A stretch of DNA of 64,000 bases from Amorphochlora amoebiformis. Lineage: Eukaryota > Cercozoa > Chlorarachniophyceae. The position numbers and the translations under genes were made by a program. This document shows positions 1 through 51,803 of the stretch, in pieces. The notes beneath the pieces are model-generated. The model worked only from the letters and a program-made list of their open reading frames with translations, had not been told where the DNA came from and did no database searches. The first letter of the stretch is position 1, and every line of letters begins with the position of its first letter. The DNA lies in NCBI GenBank assembly GCA_054601695.1, contig BAAHQB010000015.1:1364001-1428000 (forward strand), read 5' to 3'.

Positions 1-15325
<15,325 letters not shown>

Positions 15326-15529
15326 CGCATTCCAGTCGATCGTTTATCTAGTTATCATCGTGATTGCTAATTTTCAAGAATCAAAGTTTACTATTCACTA
15401 GATTCATTCTACCCTAAAAATTTGTAAATAGACCTACTATTAGTACTAGACTCTCTGGTGACCATTATATCTACTATTATTATAATATCTAGTATCTCTA
15501 GATCTAGAGTATAATATGATATATTTATA

Positions 15530-15566
<37 letters not shown>

Positions 15567-16149
15567 TATATATCTAGATATATATATCTAGATATATATA
15601 TATATATATCTAGATATATATATAATCTAGATAATTACCTAGATTAGTGTTATACTAAATATATAGCATTGTTATTTATTTAGTTTATGTAGAGTCCCAT
15701 GTCTTGACTGTCAAAACATATCATGAGTATATCCCACGTCTTGACTGTCAAGACATATCCGTCCTGACAACAGTCAAGACTCAAGACTCATGAATCATGA
15801 TATGTCTTGACAGTCAAGACTTGGGATATGTCTTAACAGTCAAGAGGTGGATATGTCTTGACAGTCAAGACGTGGGACTCATGATATGTCTTGACACTCA
15901 AGACATGGGACTCATGATATTTCTTGACAGTCAAGACGTGGGATATGTCTTGGGATATATTTTGATAGTCAAGACGTGGACTATGTCTTAACAGTCAAGT
16001 CGTGGGATGTGTCTTGACAGTCATGTATCGTTTATATATATAGGATTATCAAAGTATACAACACAGTAATAATATCTAGACTAGATATATATATACTTAT
16101 CATAGTATACAATATAGTAATACTATCTAGACTATCGGACTAGAGACTA

Positions 16150-16191
<42 letters not shown>

Positions 16192-16196
16192 ATATA

Positions 16197-16295
<99 letters not shown>

Positions 16296-17250
16296 TGTAT
16301 ACTAGGTATACCGTCTAATATTATATATTCTCTATTTATCATGACTGCTGTATAATCTTAGGTACTCGGCTGACATATAGTGATCTAAATTCACTGATTC
16401 GCATGCAATTCAAATCCAGATGACTAGCGCTAGCGTAGCAATCGTTAGTACAGTAGTAATTGTCATCCTGCAGCATGTACACAATCGCACGACACAAATG
16501 TACGTAATCTAGGTAATATTGATACATCGATTCTCTAGGTATATAGTCAAGATAGTACATTACTATTTGTACGTAAACTACATTAGTACTACTAGACTAC
16601 TTAGCCGGGTCTACGGTCTAGACGGTACTGGCTTTGGATCCAGCTAGCTATTACTCTCTAGACTCTCTAGACTCTGGGTATGATCCACTGTAAACTAGGT
16701 AAAAATACTAGTCAGTAACGGGGTATTGGTATTTTCTACAGATTTTAGTGGTATAGTATCTATAGTGTCTAGAGTATGTATAGTCTGGTACTACACTAGT
16801 AACATAACTAGTCCAGTGCAAAGATTGGCAGATTCTAAATATTTCGCCCAGCTAGATAGTTGACACATGTGCTTGCAATAGCCCACCACAATGAAGCAGT
16901 CTAGAGTGACAACAGACAGCCCAGTACTACTACTAGTACTAGACTATAGCTTGACAGTCAGACATTCTAGAACTGACAGTTAGACATCTAGAATATTCAC
17001 GTTACGTAAGGCCAGGCACGTCGTAATCGCCTCTAGAGACTACGTCTAATACATGTCGCGAGCAGCTAAGAGTATACAAGCATTGGTTAACGGTTTAGCG
17101 TGCAAGCGCCTGCACGGTGCTAGGAGATATGAATCATATGACCATTCACGGGCGAAAAATTTATTTGTGTGACTTGAGGTTCTGTCACTCGGATCTAGAT
17201 CTGTCTACGAGGACGGGATCAAACGAAAAATAATCAGGTGAAATATCCGA
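15326..17250. other. Intergenic region rich in CTAG
   Basis: No convincing gene. CTAG tetramers (TCTAGA, ACTAG, CTAGACT) are strikingly frequent from 15340 to 17230. It also holds a palindromic minisatellite (15690-16025), (TA)n at 15530-15615 and 16150-16285, and unique sequence 16290-17250 that should contain the RGS gene promoter. Confidence 0.6.
15690..16025. repeat. Minisatellite of palindromic units
   Basis: About 12 units of 22-28 bp, each containing CTTGACAGTCAAG or CTTGACTGTCAAG, a perfect 6-bp-arm palindrome around one central base, linked by ATATGTC and GTGGGA or CATGAT. Units occur in both orientations, so single strands could form hairpins. Confidence 0.9.
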
Positions 17251-27195
<9,945 letters not shown>

Positions 27196-27548
27196 CCATC
27201 GAAGAGAATGCTGAAAACCCTGCGACGACGACCAGAAGTATAACTTTTGAGAGCCGCATCTAGGGCATAGTCTTTAAATACACCTACCTAGCCAACTACA
27301 AACATGCAAATCCTGATCGATATACACTCGATAGTAAGAGATACATCATCGGACAGCATGCACCGGCTGATAAGTTCGGCGAGCCAGACGCAAAGTCTAG
27401 AAAGTGTCGATGCTAAGTCTAAATTTAAATTGAAGTTTAAACTGCGATATAGGTTACATTCGGGCCGTGACTCCGTTGTGTTACTTGTGTACCTTGTGAT
27501 CGAATTTATTTACGTACTCGTAAGCTAGTTTATTTAATATCTACGCAC

Positions 27549-27600
<52 letters not shown>

Positions 27601-28425
27601 TAGAAAAACTAGAAATAATCTAGATAATATTGGTATAAGGTGAAGGTGTCTTAAGGGTGTCAGAGTTTCAATTGTATATCATGATAGTCCAGATAATAAA
27701 GTGAGGTATAATCCCCAAATCTAATATCAATAAATGACCATGTCGAAGCTCGCAAGCACTAATGATTTTTTTTTGGTTAGATTGGGGATATTTGATATAG
27801 GTATACGCATACACACTACGCATACACACAATTTACATAAACTCACAATGTGATTATAATACACATACACATACACATATACATACCAACATGCACACAC
27901 GTACATACACGTACGCATACACACGTGCACATACGCATACACACGTGCACATACGCATACACACGTGCACATACGCATACACACGTGCACATACGCATAC
28001 ACATATTATGTACGCATACGCATACGCAAGTGCATCTAGTACACACACACACGTACTACACATACGCATTGCACATACGCATACGTATATCAACTCACAT
28101 ATACCTACTGACTAACACATACGTACATACATAAACGTACGCATACACACGTGCATATACGCATAAACATATTATGTACGCATACGCATACACAAATGCA
28201 TCTAGTGCAAACACACACACGCACGTACTACACATACGCATTGCACATACGCATGCCTATATCAACTCAATATACCTACTGACTCACTCATACGTATGTA
28301 CCAATTTGCACATATATTCATTGTTATACACATACATATCTTGGCACATACACATACACACACATACTCATACGCATACGTACGTATACTCACATATCAA
28401 CATACACACACATACGCATATATAT

Positions 28426-28495
<70 letters not shown>

Positions 28496-28779
28496 CTCTA
28501 TGTAGAACTTTGGGTAATTCGATCCATTTTTTGCAATTGGGTTCGCTAGGCTTAATTAATTACAAGTTAAATGAGTGGTGGTTCAGTGCGACCCGGTGAC
28601 TTGAGTTAATCTAGTCAAAATCATTAGCGGCGCCGGACAGGTACCAGCTGCAGCCCTCTCATCTGTAGATCCTCCAGATAGCCTTTCATCTTAGCATGAT
28701 TTTGACTGACTTTATTCGGCTTGGACGGTGGTCTACTCAAGTTTGAATTTTTTTAAATTTTCGGTTGTTATCTTGGCGG
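27196..28779. other. Intergenic region between convergent genes, with ACATACGCATAC repeats
   Basis: The RGS gene ends at 27195 and the zinc-ribbon gene ends at 28780 on the other strand, so this is a tail-to-tail gap. 27200-27545 is unique with an open frame that I do not support. 27840-28430 is a minisatellite of ACACGTGCACATACGCATAC units with a repeated 220-bp block, then (TA)n at 28430-28490 and unique sequence to 28779. Confidence 0.7.
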
Positions 28780-31978
<3,199 letters not shown>

Positions 31979-32062
31979 AATCAGTGTTGGTGTTGTGTGG
32001 ATTATATATATACATATACCCATATATATACATATATATATATATATGTATATATAAATATA

Positions 32063-32110
<48 letters not shown>

Positions 32111-32136
32111 GATGTGTGTCTTTTATAAACATACGA

Positions 32137-32202
<66 letters not shown>

Positions 32203-32278
32203 ACGTACAGTGTACGCTAAGAATATATGTGCGTAGGTGTAGATCTAGTTACGTATGCATACATAATATATATATATA

Positions 32279-32321
<43 letters not shown>

Positions 32322-32325
32322 TTTT

Positions 32326-32412
<87 letters not shown>

Positions 32413-32428
32413 ATTTATATACATATAC

Positions 32429-32477
<49 letters not shown>

Positions 32478-32589
32478 AGTATGGGTGTATGTACACATAC
32501 ACATATGTATATAAAGGTTCATACACACACATTCACACATTACACACACATCACTTGCATGCACTCACAACATATTTGTAAACAATATT

Positions 32590-32637
<48 letters not shown>

Positions 32638-32685
32638 TTTTTTTATTGTTATATACACATTATGTACATATAGAGAGGGAGATTA

Positions 32686-33719
32686 TTAGTTGTTTGATAT
32701 AAACCGTGCAGAGGTCGATTTTGTAGTTTTTTTCTCAAATTTCGATACAAAAGAGCGAACCTATACCACGTACATGTAATATCATATATTATACGATAGT
32801 GTATTATATAGCTTACATGTAATGTCATATATTATACGATAGTGTATTATATAGCTTACATGTAATATCATATATTATACGATACTTATATAGTTTACAT
32901 GTAATATCATATATTATACGATAGTGTATTATATAGCTTACATGTAATATCATATATTATACGATAGTGTATTGTATAGCTTACATGTAATATCATATAT
33001 TATACGATACTGTATTATATAGCTTACATGTAATATCATATATTATACGATACTGTATTATATAGCTTACATGTAATATCATATATTATACGATAGTGTA
33101 TTATATAGCTTACATGTAATATCATATATTATACGATACTTATATAGCTTACATGTAATATCATATATTATACGATAGTGTATTATATAGTTTACATGTA
33201 ATATCATATATTATACGATACTTAAATAGTTTACATGTAATATCATATATTACACGATACTGTATTATATAGCTTACATGTAATATCATATATTATACGA
33301 TACTGTATTATATAGCTTACATGTAATATCATATATTATACGATACTGTATTACATAATTTAACACAATAGTATATTTTAATATAATATGAAATAATAAA
33401 AGACAATATACTACATCTCATTCAACATAATACAACATAGCAATTTTTGCGTTTGTACAATAGATACATTTTTATAAATATCGTATGTACATGCACACAT
33501 ACGCACACATATAAAGCCACACGCGTACAACATTAGGGATTTACGGGCATCAATTAGGAATTCATGGAGTCTTGGGACAATCACATGAGCACACCAACAT
33601 ACTGACGCGTATTCACACTCATTATGTATACGTACATGTATTTAAATATCCTTCTTTTGGAGAACTGTACACATATATGTCCACAGAACATTGTATATAT
33701 ATATTTATTCATATTATAT

Positions 33720-33773
<54 letters not shown>

Positions 33774-33779
33774 ATACAT

Positions 33780-33810
<31 letters not shown>

Positions 33811-33814
33811 TAAA

Positions 33815-33855
<41 letters not shown>

Positions 33856-33969
33856 TACATATATTGTAAATACCTTTGTAGTTTTGAGGGGTACATGATT
33901 CGTATTGCTATTGCTAAGACGCCGTTTGATACTGTCAATCTTGTCCACGAACTATGTATACCAATATGC

Positions 33970-34021
<52 letters not shown>

Positions 34022-34039
34022 TACTGTATATATATATGC

Positions 34040-34098
<59 letters not shown>

Positions 34099-34105
34099 AA
34101 ATACA

Positions 34106-34151
<46 letters not shown>

Positions 34152-34168
34152 TTATTTATATATACCTA

Positions 34169-34217
<49 letters not shown>

Positions 34218-34542
34218 ATATATGTACATTTTCATATAAAAAACACCATTAAAGCCGTTACATTATAAATAACAAGCGGGGACACAGCTCGATGAGTAGG
34301 CATCGGTAGCTATTGGAGGTTGCTGGAGATCCGGGAGATTGCTGGAGATCCCGGAGATTGCTGGAGATCACCTCATCCGGTACTAACCGGCGTTAACGAG
34401 CCCTCAGAATATTGAGCGACAACACGTGAGGTCACGCCATGTCCGGAAAGTTCGCGTAGATCTAGAATATTCTATGCGCAGTAGTCGTAATCCCATATAC
34501 TTCAATCGAATCCTAGACTACCGGCCTACTCTGTACCTGCGT

Positions 34543-34600
<58 letters not shown>

Positions 34601-34605
34601 GTATA

Positions 34606-34644
<39 letters not shown>

Positions 34645-34777
34645 CATATATACACAGTAGAATTACATCTGTAGACGTATGCCTAACAGTTTGGTGAGGA
34701 GAAGTCAAGTGTCTGTCCATAGCTCGTGGAGGGGTTGCCTTGAAGCTACTTTTGCTCGACCGAGAATCTATTTGCAT
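32686..34777 (-). CDS. Small basic Ser/Thr-rich protein, 3 exons, 87 codons
   Basis: Minus-strand exons 5' to 3': 34667-34777 (starts ATG), 33874-33951, 32686-32760 (ends TAA); 264 nt, phase 0 at both junctions, donors GTAATT and GTATTT. The protein is basic and rich in Ser, Thr and Lys, with no membrane segment. It contains KRRLS, a match to the RRxS pattern favoured by PKA-type kinases, and [11 protein letters not shown] near the C-terminus. I do not recognise a family. The middle exon region is also open on the plus strand with plausible sites, so strand rests on the matching first and last exons. The second intron holds the 43-bp minisatellite at 32765-33360. Confidence 0.6.
32765..33365. 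repeat. Minisatellite, 43-bp unit, about 14 copies
   Basis: Unit AGCTTACATGTAATATCATA then TATTATACGATAGTGTATTATAT. Three or four copies are shortened to about 35 bp by losing the GTGTATT part. It begins about 10 bases from the acceptor of exon 32686-32760, in the second intron of the small minus-strand gene. Confidence 0.96.
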
Positions 34778-34977
34778 ACATAATCAGGTATATATGTGTG
34801 TGTAAGGACTTGTGTTATATATTGCAAAACGATAATACAACAATAGCAATGATGAAAGTGATGATAGTAATAGTAACATATACGTATTGTTATTACTTAT
34901 TATTCCTTTTGTGTCTGCATGGATGGATATAGACACAAACACACGCACTTGCATACACGCGTACAGTATACATCTAC

Positions 34978-35010
<33 letters not shown>

Positions 35011-35048
35011 TGTATATATATATATATATATATTTCTATATAAATATT

Positions 35049-35136
<88 letters not shown>

Positions 35137-35385
35137 GTATATGTACTTGTATATACATGGTATGAATTCATATACATATATACAACTATGAATACATAAT
35201 ATGTATACACGATATATTTATTTAACTCTGTATGTGACAACATAATACATACATCATATAGTTATATGCATGTATATGTGATAATACTGTGAATACATAA
35301 TATGTGCATATGTGACAACACAGTACATATTGTTTTATGCCTGTATCTGTGACAACATATTGTGGACATGATATGTTATATGCGA
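34778..35385. other. Short unique and (TA)n region upstream of the small minus-strand gene
   Basis: Begins with about 150 bp of A+T-rich unique sequence that should hold the promoter of the gene starting at 34777, then (TA)n at 34975-35135. The missing 3' exon of the next minus-strand gene should lie between here and 37133, but I cannot identify it. Confidence 0.5.
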
Positions 35386-37115
35386 GTGTAAGCTAATGTG
35401 CATATGATATAAGATAATGTACGTATGATATAGTGATATGATGTGACATAATGTACGTATGATATAGTGATATGATAAAAGATAATGTACATATGATATA
35501 GTGATATGATATAACATTATGTACGTATGATATAGTGATATGATATAACATTATGATATAGTGATATGATATAACATTATGTACATATGATATAGTGATA
35601 TGATATAAGATAATGTACGTATGATATAGTGATATGATATAACATTATGATATAGTGATATGATATAACATTATGTACATATGATATAGTGATATGATAT
35701 AAGATAATGTACATATGATATAGTGATATGATATAACATTATGATATAGTGATATGATATAACATTGTGTACATATGATATAGTGATATGATATAAGATA
35801 ATGTACATATGATATAGTGATATGATATAACATTATGATATAGTGATATGATATAACATTATGTACATATGATATAGTGATACGATATAAGATTATGTAC
35901 ATATGATATAGTGATATGATATAACATTATGATATAGTGATATGATATAACATTGTGTACATATGATATAGTGATACGATATAAGATTATGTAGATATGA
36001 TATAGTGATATGATATAAGATTATGTACATATGATATAGTGATATGATATAAGATAATGTACGTATGATATAGTGATATGATATAACATTATGATATAGT
36101 GATATGATATAACATTATGTACATATGATATATTGATATGATGTATAAGATTATGTAGATATGATATAGTGATATGATATAACATTATGTACATATGATA
36201 TGGTGATATGATATAACATTATGATATAGTGATATGATATAAGATTATGTACATGTGATATAGTGATACGATATAACATTGTGTGCATATGATATAGTGA
36301 TACGATATAAGATTATGTAGATATGATATAGTGATATGATATAAGATTATGTACATATGATATAGTGATATGATATAAGATACTGTACATATGATATAGT
36401 GATATGATATAACATTATGATATAGTGATACGATATAAGATTATGTACATATGATATATTGATATGATGTATAAGATTATGTAGATATGATATAGTGATA
36501 TGATATAACATTATGTACATATGATATGGTGATATGATATAACATTATGATATAGTGATATGATATAAGATTATGTACATGTGATATAGTGATACGATAT
36601 AACATTGTGTGCATATGATATAGTGATACGATATAAGATTATGTAGATATGATATAGTGATATGATATAAGATTATGTACATATGATATAGTGATATGAT
36701 ATAAGATAATGTACATATGATATAGTGATATGATATAACATTATGATATAGTGATATGATATAACATTATGTACATATGATATAGTGATATGATATAAGA
36801 TTATGTACATATGATATAGTGATATGATATAACATTATGTACATATGATATGGTGATATGATATAACATTATGATATAGTGATATGATATAAGATTATGT
36901 ACATATGATATAGTGATACGATATAAGATTATGTAGATATGATATAGTGATATGATATAAGATTATGTACATATGATATAGTGATATGATATAAGATACT
37001 GTACATATGATATAGTGATATGATATAACATTATGATATAGTGATACGATATAAGATTATGTACATATGATATATTGATATGATGTATAAGATTATGTAG
37101 ATATGATATAGTGAT
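35385..37115. repeat. 1.7-kb higher-order minisatellite, 21- and 34-bp units
   Basis: Built from GATATAGTGATATGATATAA plus either CATTAT (21-22-bp step) or CATTATGTACATAT (34-bp step). A larger block of about 330 bp is itself duplicated: 36145-36410 and 36480-36750 match over most of their length, including rare variants such as GTGATATGGTGATATG. About 50 units in all. Confidence 0.93.
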
Positions 37116-37133
37116 ACAGTTATACGCGAGTAC

Positions 37134-37178
37134 CGTGGTACTGTGTGCTCTGAGTTTTCGTTCTAGGCCTAAGATACC

Positions 37179-37216
<38 letters not shown>

Positions 37217-37382
37217 TCTTATTACAAATAGACATCTTTTGGTACAAATGTATACATATGTATATATATATCTTGTACGACTGTGTGTGTATGTGTGTAT
37301 GTGTGTATGTGGATGTCATCTTGTACGACTGCATATGTATATATATATATGTATATGTGTATGTGGATGTCATCTTGTACGA

Positions 37383-37418
<36 letters not shown>

Positions 37419-37631
37419 ATAAATATAGTATATATATATATATATATGTATATATCCACAAATATATATACACATATATATATATATATATATATTTATA
37501 GTTAAGTAAAATTGTAAATAATTATATATTTCCATCGTATTGATATCTGACGTTATGTATACCCTATTGGAGACACTGGGGTACTGCGGACGGCCTTCTT
37601 ACGAGCCTTTGAATCGTCACCCAGCAGAAAC

Positions 37632-37680
<49 letters not shown>

Positions 37681-37729
37681 CAGTATATGTGTAGTGTATG
37701 TGTGTATGTGTGTTTGTGTGCATGTGTAT

Positions 37730-37776
<47 letters not shown>

Positions 37777-38805
37777 AGTTGTATACACGCATATTTATAT
37801 ATTTTGATGTGGTGATATTGTATCACTGAGGCGTGAATATATACGCATATACATTGTAATATGGAAACAGATAAAAGCACATGATCTTTGATGTTCTTAT
37901 GTGTGTATGTGGATGTGATCTTGTACGACTGTGTGTGTATGTGCGTATGTGTGTATGTGGATGTGATCTTGTACGACTGTGTGTGTATGTGCGTATGTGT
38001 GTATGTGGATGTCATCTTGTACGACTGTGTGTGTATGTGTGTATGTGTGTATGTGGATGTCATCTTGTACGACTGCATGTGTGTGTGTATGTGTGTATGT
38101 GTGTATGTGGATGTGGATGTGACCGCTGCATGTGTATGTGTGTATGTGTGTATGTGTGTATGTGTATGTGGACATGAGCTTTTACTAGTGTATGTGTATG
38201 TGTGTATGTGTATGTGTGTATGTGTATGTGGACATGATCTCTTACTAGTGCATGTGTATGTGTGTGTGTATGTGTGTATGTGTATGTGGACATGATCTCT
38301 TACTAGTGCATGTGTATGTGTGTATGTGTATGTGTATGTGTGTATGTGTATGTGGACATGAGCTTTTACTAGTGCATGTGTATGTGTATGTGTATGTGTG
38401 TATGTGTGTGTATGTGTATGTGGATGTGATCTTGTGTATGTGTATGTGTGTATGTGTGTGTACGTGTGTATATGTATGTGTATGTGTATGTGTATGTGTG
38501 TATGTGTGTGTACGTGTGTATATGTATGTGTATGTGTATGTGTATGTGTGTATGTGTGTGTACGTGTGTATGTGTATGTGTATGTGTATGTGTGTATGTG
38601 AATGTGGATGTGATCTTATGTATGCGTATGTGTGTATGTGTGTGTATGTGTATGTGGATGTGATCATGTGTATGTGTATGTATGTATGTGTATGTGTATG
38701 TGATTTTGTGTATGTGTATGTGTGTATATGTATGTGGATGTGGATGTGACCTGTTCAAGCGTTCCCCGACGATAAGCCTTCAGCATTCCACGGAGGTTCT
38801 ATATG

Positions 38806-38898
<93 letters not shown>

Positions 38899-38955
38899 TA
38901 TGTATACATGTATATATATATATATATATGTATGTATACATAAATATATGTATAT

Positions 38956-39002
<47 letters not shown>

Positions 39003-39007
39003 TTTTA

Positions 39008-39049
<42 letters not shown>

Positions 39050-39137
39050 ATACATGCACAAGAGAATCCAATCTGAAGAAAGGAACATGATAGCCTTGAC
39101 CCTCCCAACGAAATCTTAAAGTGAACAAATGACTCAT
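37134..39137 (-). CDS. Unrecognised basic protein, partial model, 3' end not found
   Basis: Minus-strand exons 5' to 3': 39054-39137 (if ATG 39137 is the start), 38751-38798, 37563-37630, 37134-37168, all with GT/AG sites and matching phases. The visible 78 codons include [34 protein letters not shown] and [12 protein letters not shown]; the product is basic with no motif I know. The last visible exon ends in phase 1 and no convincing terminal exon was found before 34778. Upstream, 39154-39210 reads MPFTSRKTAADLIESKRKT from a clean ATG to a GT, which looks like a better first exon, but joining it to 39114 gives the wrong frame by one base. A sequence error or a non-standard acceptor there would explain this. 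Confidence 0.5.
37265..38745. repeat. TGTGTATG and GACTGTGTGTGTATG repeat arrays
   Basis: Repeats based on GTGTGTATGTGGATGTGATC and TTGTACGACTGTGTGTGTAT from 37265-37385 and 37895-38120, passing into GACATGATCTCTTACTAGTG units and plain TGTATG to 38740. Intronic for the partial minus-strand gene; exon 37563-37630 sits between the two arrays. Confidence 0.93.
38810..39050. repeat. (TA)n block
   Basis: TA dinucleotides with few breaks in the first intron of the partial minus-strand gene. Confidence 0.95.
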
Positions 39138-39210
39138 ATATCATAAATTAGACCGTTTTCCTCTTCGATTCGATCAAATCCGCCGCAGTCTTTCGCGATG
39201 TGAACGGCAT

Positions 39211-39593
39211 CCTTGCTCAAGCGAACTTTCGCTCGGCCCGAAAATCCTCGCTCTCAGCTCAACAATTTCTTGATTTTCCGGCCCAGCTGCCACTCACCGA
39301 TGCTTGCCGTCCGGGACTGTCGAAAAGGGGCGTGCTTGTGCAACAGAAAAGGTGTAAAAACTCGCCGCTGATATGCCTTCCAGTCGGCTGCCTCCACAGC
39401 ACACTGTGCGTTTCGGGTGGGACACCTGCAGGACAGAGTGTGGACTAGTCTGTGGCATATCTGATACTACCGGGTATTCCCCGTTATGATGGCGTTATCA
39501 TGGCGTTATGCTCATTTCCCATCATAACCGATACTAACGGGCATTAGTGAGTTCCGGAGACTCTCCAGTGATTATTCCATCGATAGATTGGGA
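39211..39593. promoter_or_regulatory. Compact divergent promoter region
   Basis: About 380-450 bp of unique, GC-richer sequence separates the partial minus-strand gene (start 39137 or 39210) from the membrane coiled-coil gene (start 39594). Head-to-head genes with so little space probably share regulatory sequence (inference). It includes direct repeats GATGGCGTTATCATGGCGTT and two CGATACTAACGGGC/GATACTACCGGGT elements. No TATA box is claimed. Confidence 0.45.
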
Positions 39594-40102
39594 ATGGGGA
39601 CCGGATCCGCAAACGTTAAGGAGGATCGAGGTCGATCCCGCATCACGATGTTTATCATCATGACGAGTATTTGCATGTTGGTATCTTTTCGTGTATCCTC
39701 AAAGCTCATGAAAGCCGCGACCGTCTTGACGACCAGGATAAGGCATGAGCAGTCGAGGCAGACTCTTCTCATGAAAAAGGTCGTCGCCAATTATTCCGCT
39801 CAACTAGACGCCGTGCAGTGGAAGGTGGGTTCATAGGAGGCATTCGGAGTTTTTGTTCCTGATGGTTGTCCTTGTTGCAGGGGGCTAAAAAGGACGAGAA
39901 TTCTCTTCACGACCTGAAATTAGAGGTGGTTGGTTACGTGATCGATATTTTTAAGATCTCAATAATTTCCGACCGAGGCTCGCCTCAACTTACTCGATTT
40001 TCTGTTTCTTAGAACGAACATCTCAGACGGGAGAACAGTGATCTACAACATCGAGTCGTAGAGCTCACAAACATGTATAACTCGGTGCGGAGCAAGAAAT
40101 AG
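39594..40102 (+). CDS. Single-pass membrane coiled-coil protein, 3 exons, 121 codons
   Basis: Exons 39594-39824, 39881-39925, 40013-40102, ending TAG, with short ordinary introns of 56 and 87 nt and no (TA)n. A short basic N-terminus precedes one hydrophobic segment (TMFIIMTSICMLVSF, about residues 19-33), then a basic amphipathic region and a coiled coil with heptad spacing ending LENEHLRRENSDLQHRVVEL and a final SKK. Expected topology is a signal-anchor protein with the coil on one side of a membrane, perhaps ER. The overall look recalls the end of BAP31-type ER proteins, but this is weak and I do not assign it. ATG 39594 is the first ATG of the open frame. Confidence 0.72.
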
Positions 40103-40456
40103 CATCTTCTAGATCTTATTCGCGGTGTCTCTGACTCCAAATGAGCCGATTAGTTCCCGCGAGTATGCATACTTATCCAGCTTATGTTTGCTTAGCCGCC
40201 CACTTTTGGAATAGTGAACTGCAGTACATGTATAATTCAGAATTAAGATATTTGGTCAGGATGTAACAATTATAGCACTGTCGCGTAGTATATCACTTAT
40301 CATGACTTAGATGTATATCTAGTGTGTATACACTAGATACAATTGTAGCTTCATGTATGTATACGTATGATATATCTAGGTATATGTAATTTAAAATTTT
40401 AGATAGTAACTAAAACATATCGTAGTACGTATGTTATATATATCATAATATAAAAT

Positions 40457-40496
<40 letters not shown>

Positions 40497-40503
40497 TAGT
40501 ATA

Positions 40504-40543
<40 letters not shown>

Positions 40544-40584
40544 GCATATTACATAATCTGGATAATAAGTATTAGATTATATCA

Positions 40585-40619
<35 letters not shown>

Positions 40620-40741
40620 GTGCATATATAGTGTAATGTAGATCTACGTATCGTATTTTTCTTTATTATTTTCGTAATCTCATGTTGATGCAATTGACTA
40701 GCTTCTTCAGTGTTATTGTCAGGCGGGAGTTGTTGATGCCG
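40103..40741. other. Intergenic region between convergent genes
   Basis: The membrane coiled-coil gene and the PLP-enzyme gene end towards each other here. Unique A+T-rich sequence with (TA)n at 40458-40540 and 40585-40630. Nothing else seen. Confidence 0.7.
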
Positions 40742-51188
<10,447 letters not shown>

Positions 51189-51803
51189 AAGTACACATGA
51201 AAAGGGTCCAATGACGGCACTGACCATATCTTGCCTCTTATACCCGAATTCTCCTCCTATCCCCTCACTGAAGCCCCTCCGTGCCCCCCCCTGACGACTT
51301 ATTCTCTCCATTCTTCTAAGGATTGCCCTCATGACGGATTTCTCTTCTTTCCGCGTGCCCTACGCCCTTCGACGTCACCGACGAGCATCCAAAGATTTGT
51401 GACTACAGGCGATGTCACATCTCAGTGACGATTATCGGAACCTACGGAACACACGGAATCCACGCTTCCACGGAACCCATCTTTGCCTGAGAAAGGGCGC
51501 CGACGACCAAGATTGCAACCCGACCAGTCGAAGGCAAGGGCGTTCCTTTTCGTTGTGGAGGTTTCTCTGTCGTATAGTTTTTCACGCTTCCAATTCCTTA
51601 GAATAAAACCTGGTTCGCATGTTTTCCTGTTCCTTATCCTTTCAAGGCTTGAGATATCTTACGGTTCAGACTCGTCCAGACTTCCAATAAAACCCTTGGA
51701 TTGCCCGCAAGGAAACTCTCCAAACTACTCAGTAGCAACCAGGCTCAGAATTACGAGTACCAGGGGGTGGGTGTTTGTGGTGCATATTGCCGTCGTTGTG
51801 GCG
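51189..51803. promoter_or_regulatory. Divergent region between PLP-enzyme and UvrC-like genes
   Basis: Unique, GC-richer sequence between head-to-head genes. It remains open on the minus strand to ATG 51332 and on the plus strand from about 51412 or 51486, so the true first exons probably lie inside it. Likely holds both promoters (inference). Confidence 0.5.

Noticed and set aside
27304-27528. A 74-codon open frame on the plus strand
   Set aside because: No family resemblance, no splice or codon support, and it starts 100 bases after the RGS gene stop, so 3' UTR or spacer is more likely.
33874-33951. Plus-strand exon reading [16 protein letters not shown]
   Set aside because: It has AG and GT ends, but no partner exons fit; the minus strand has matching first and last exons.
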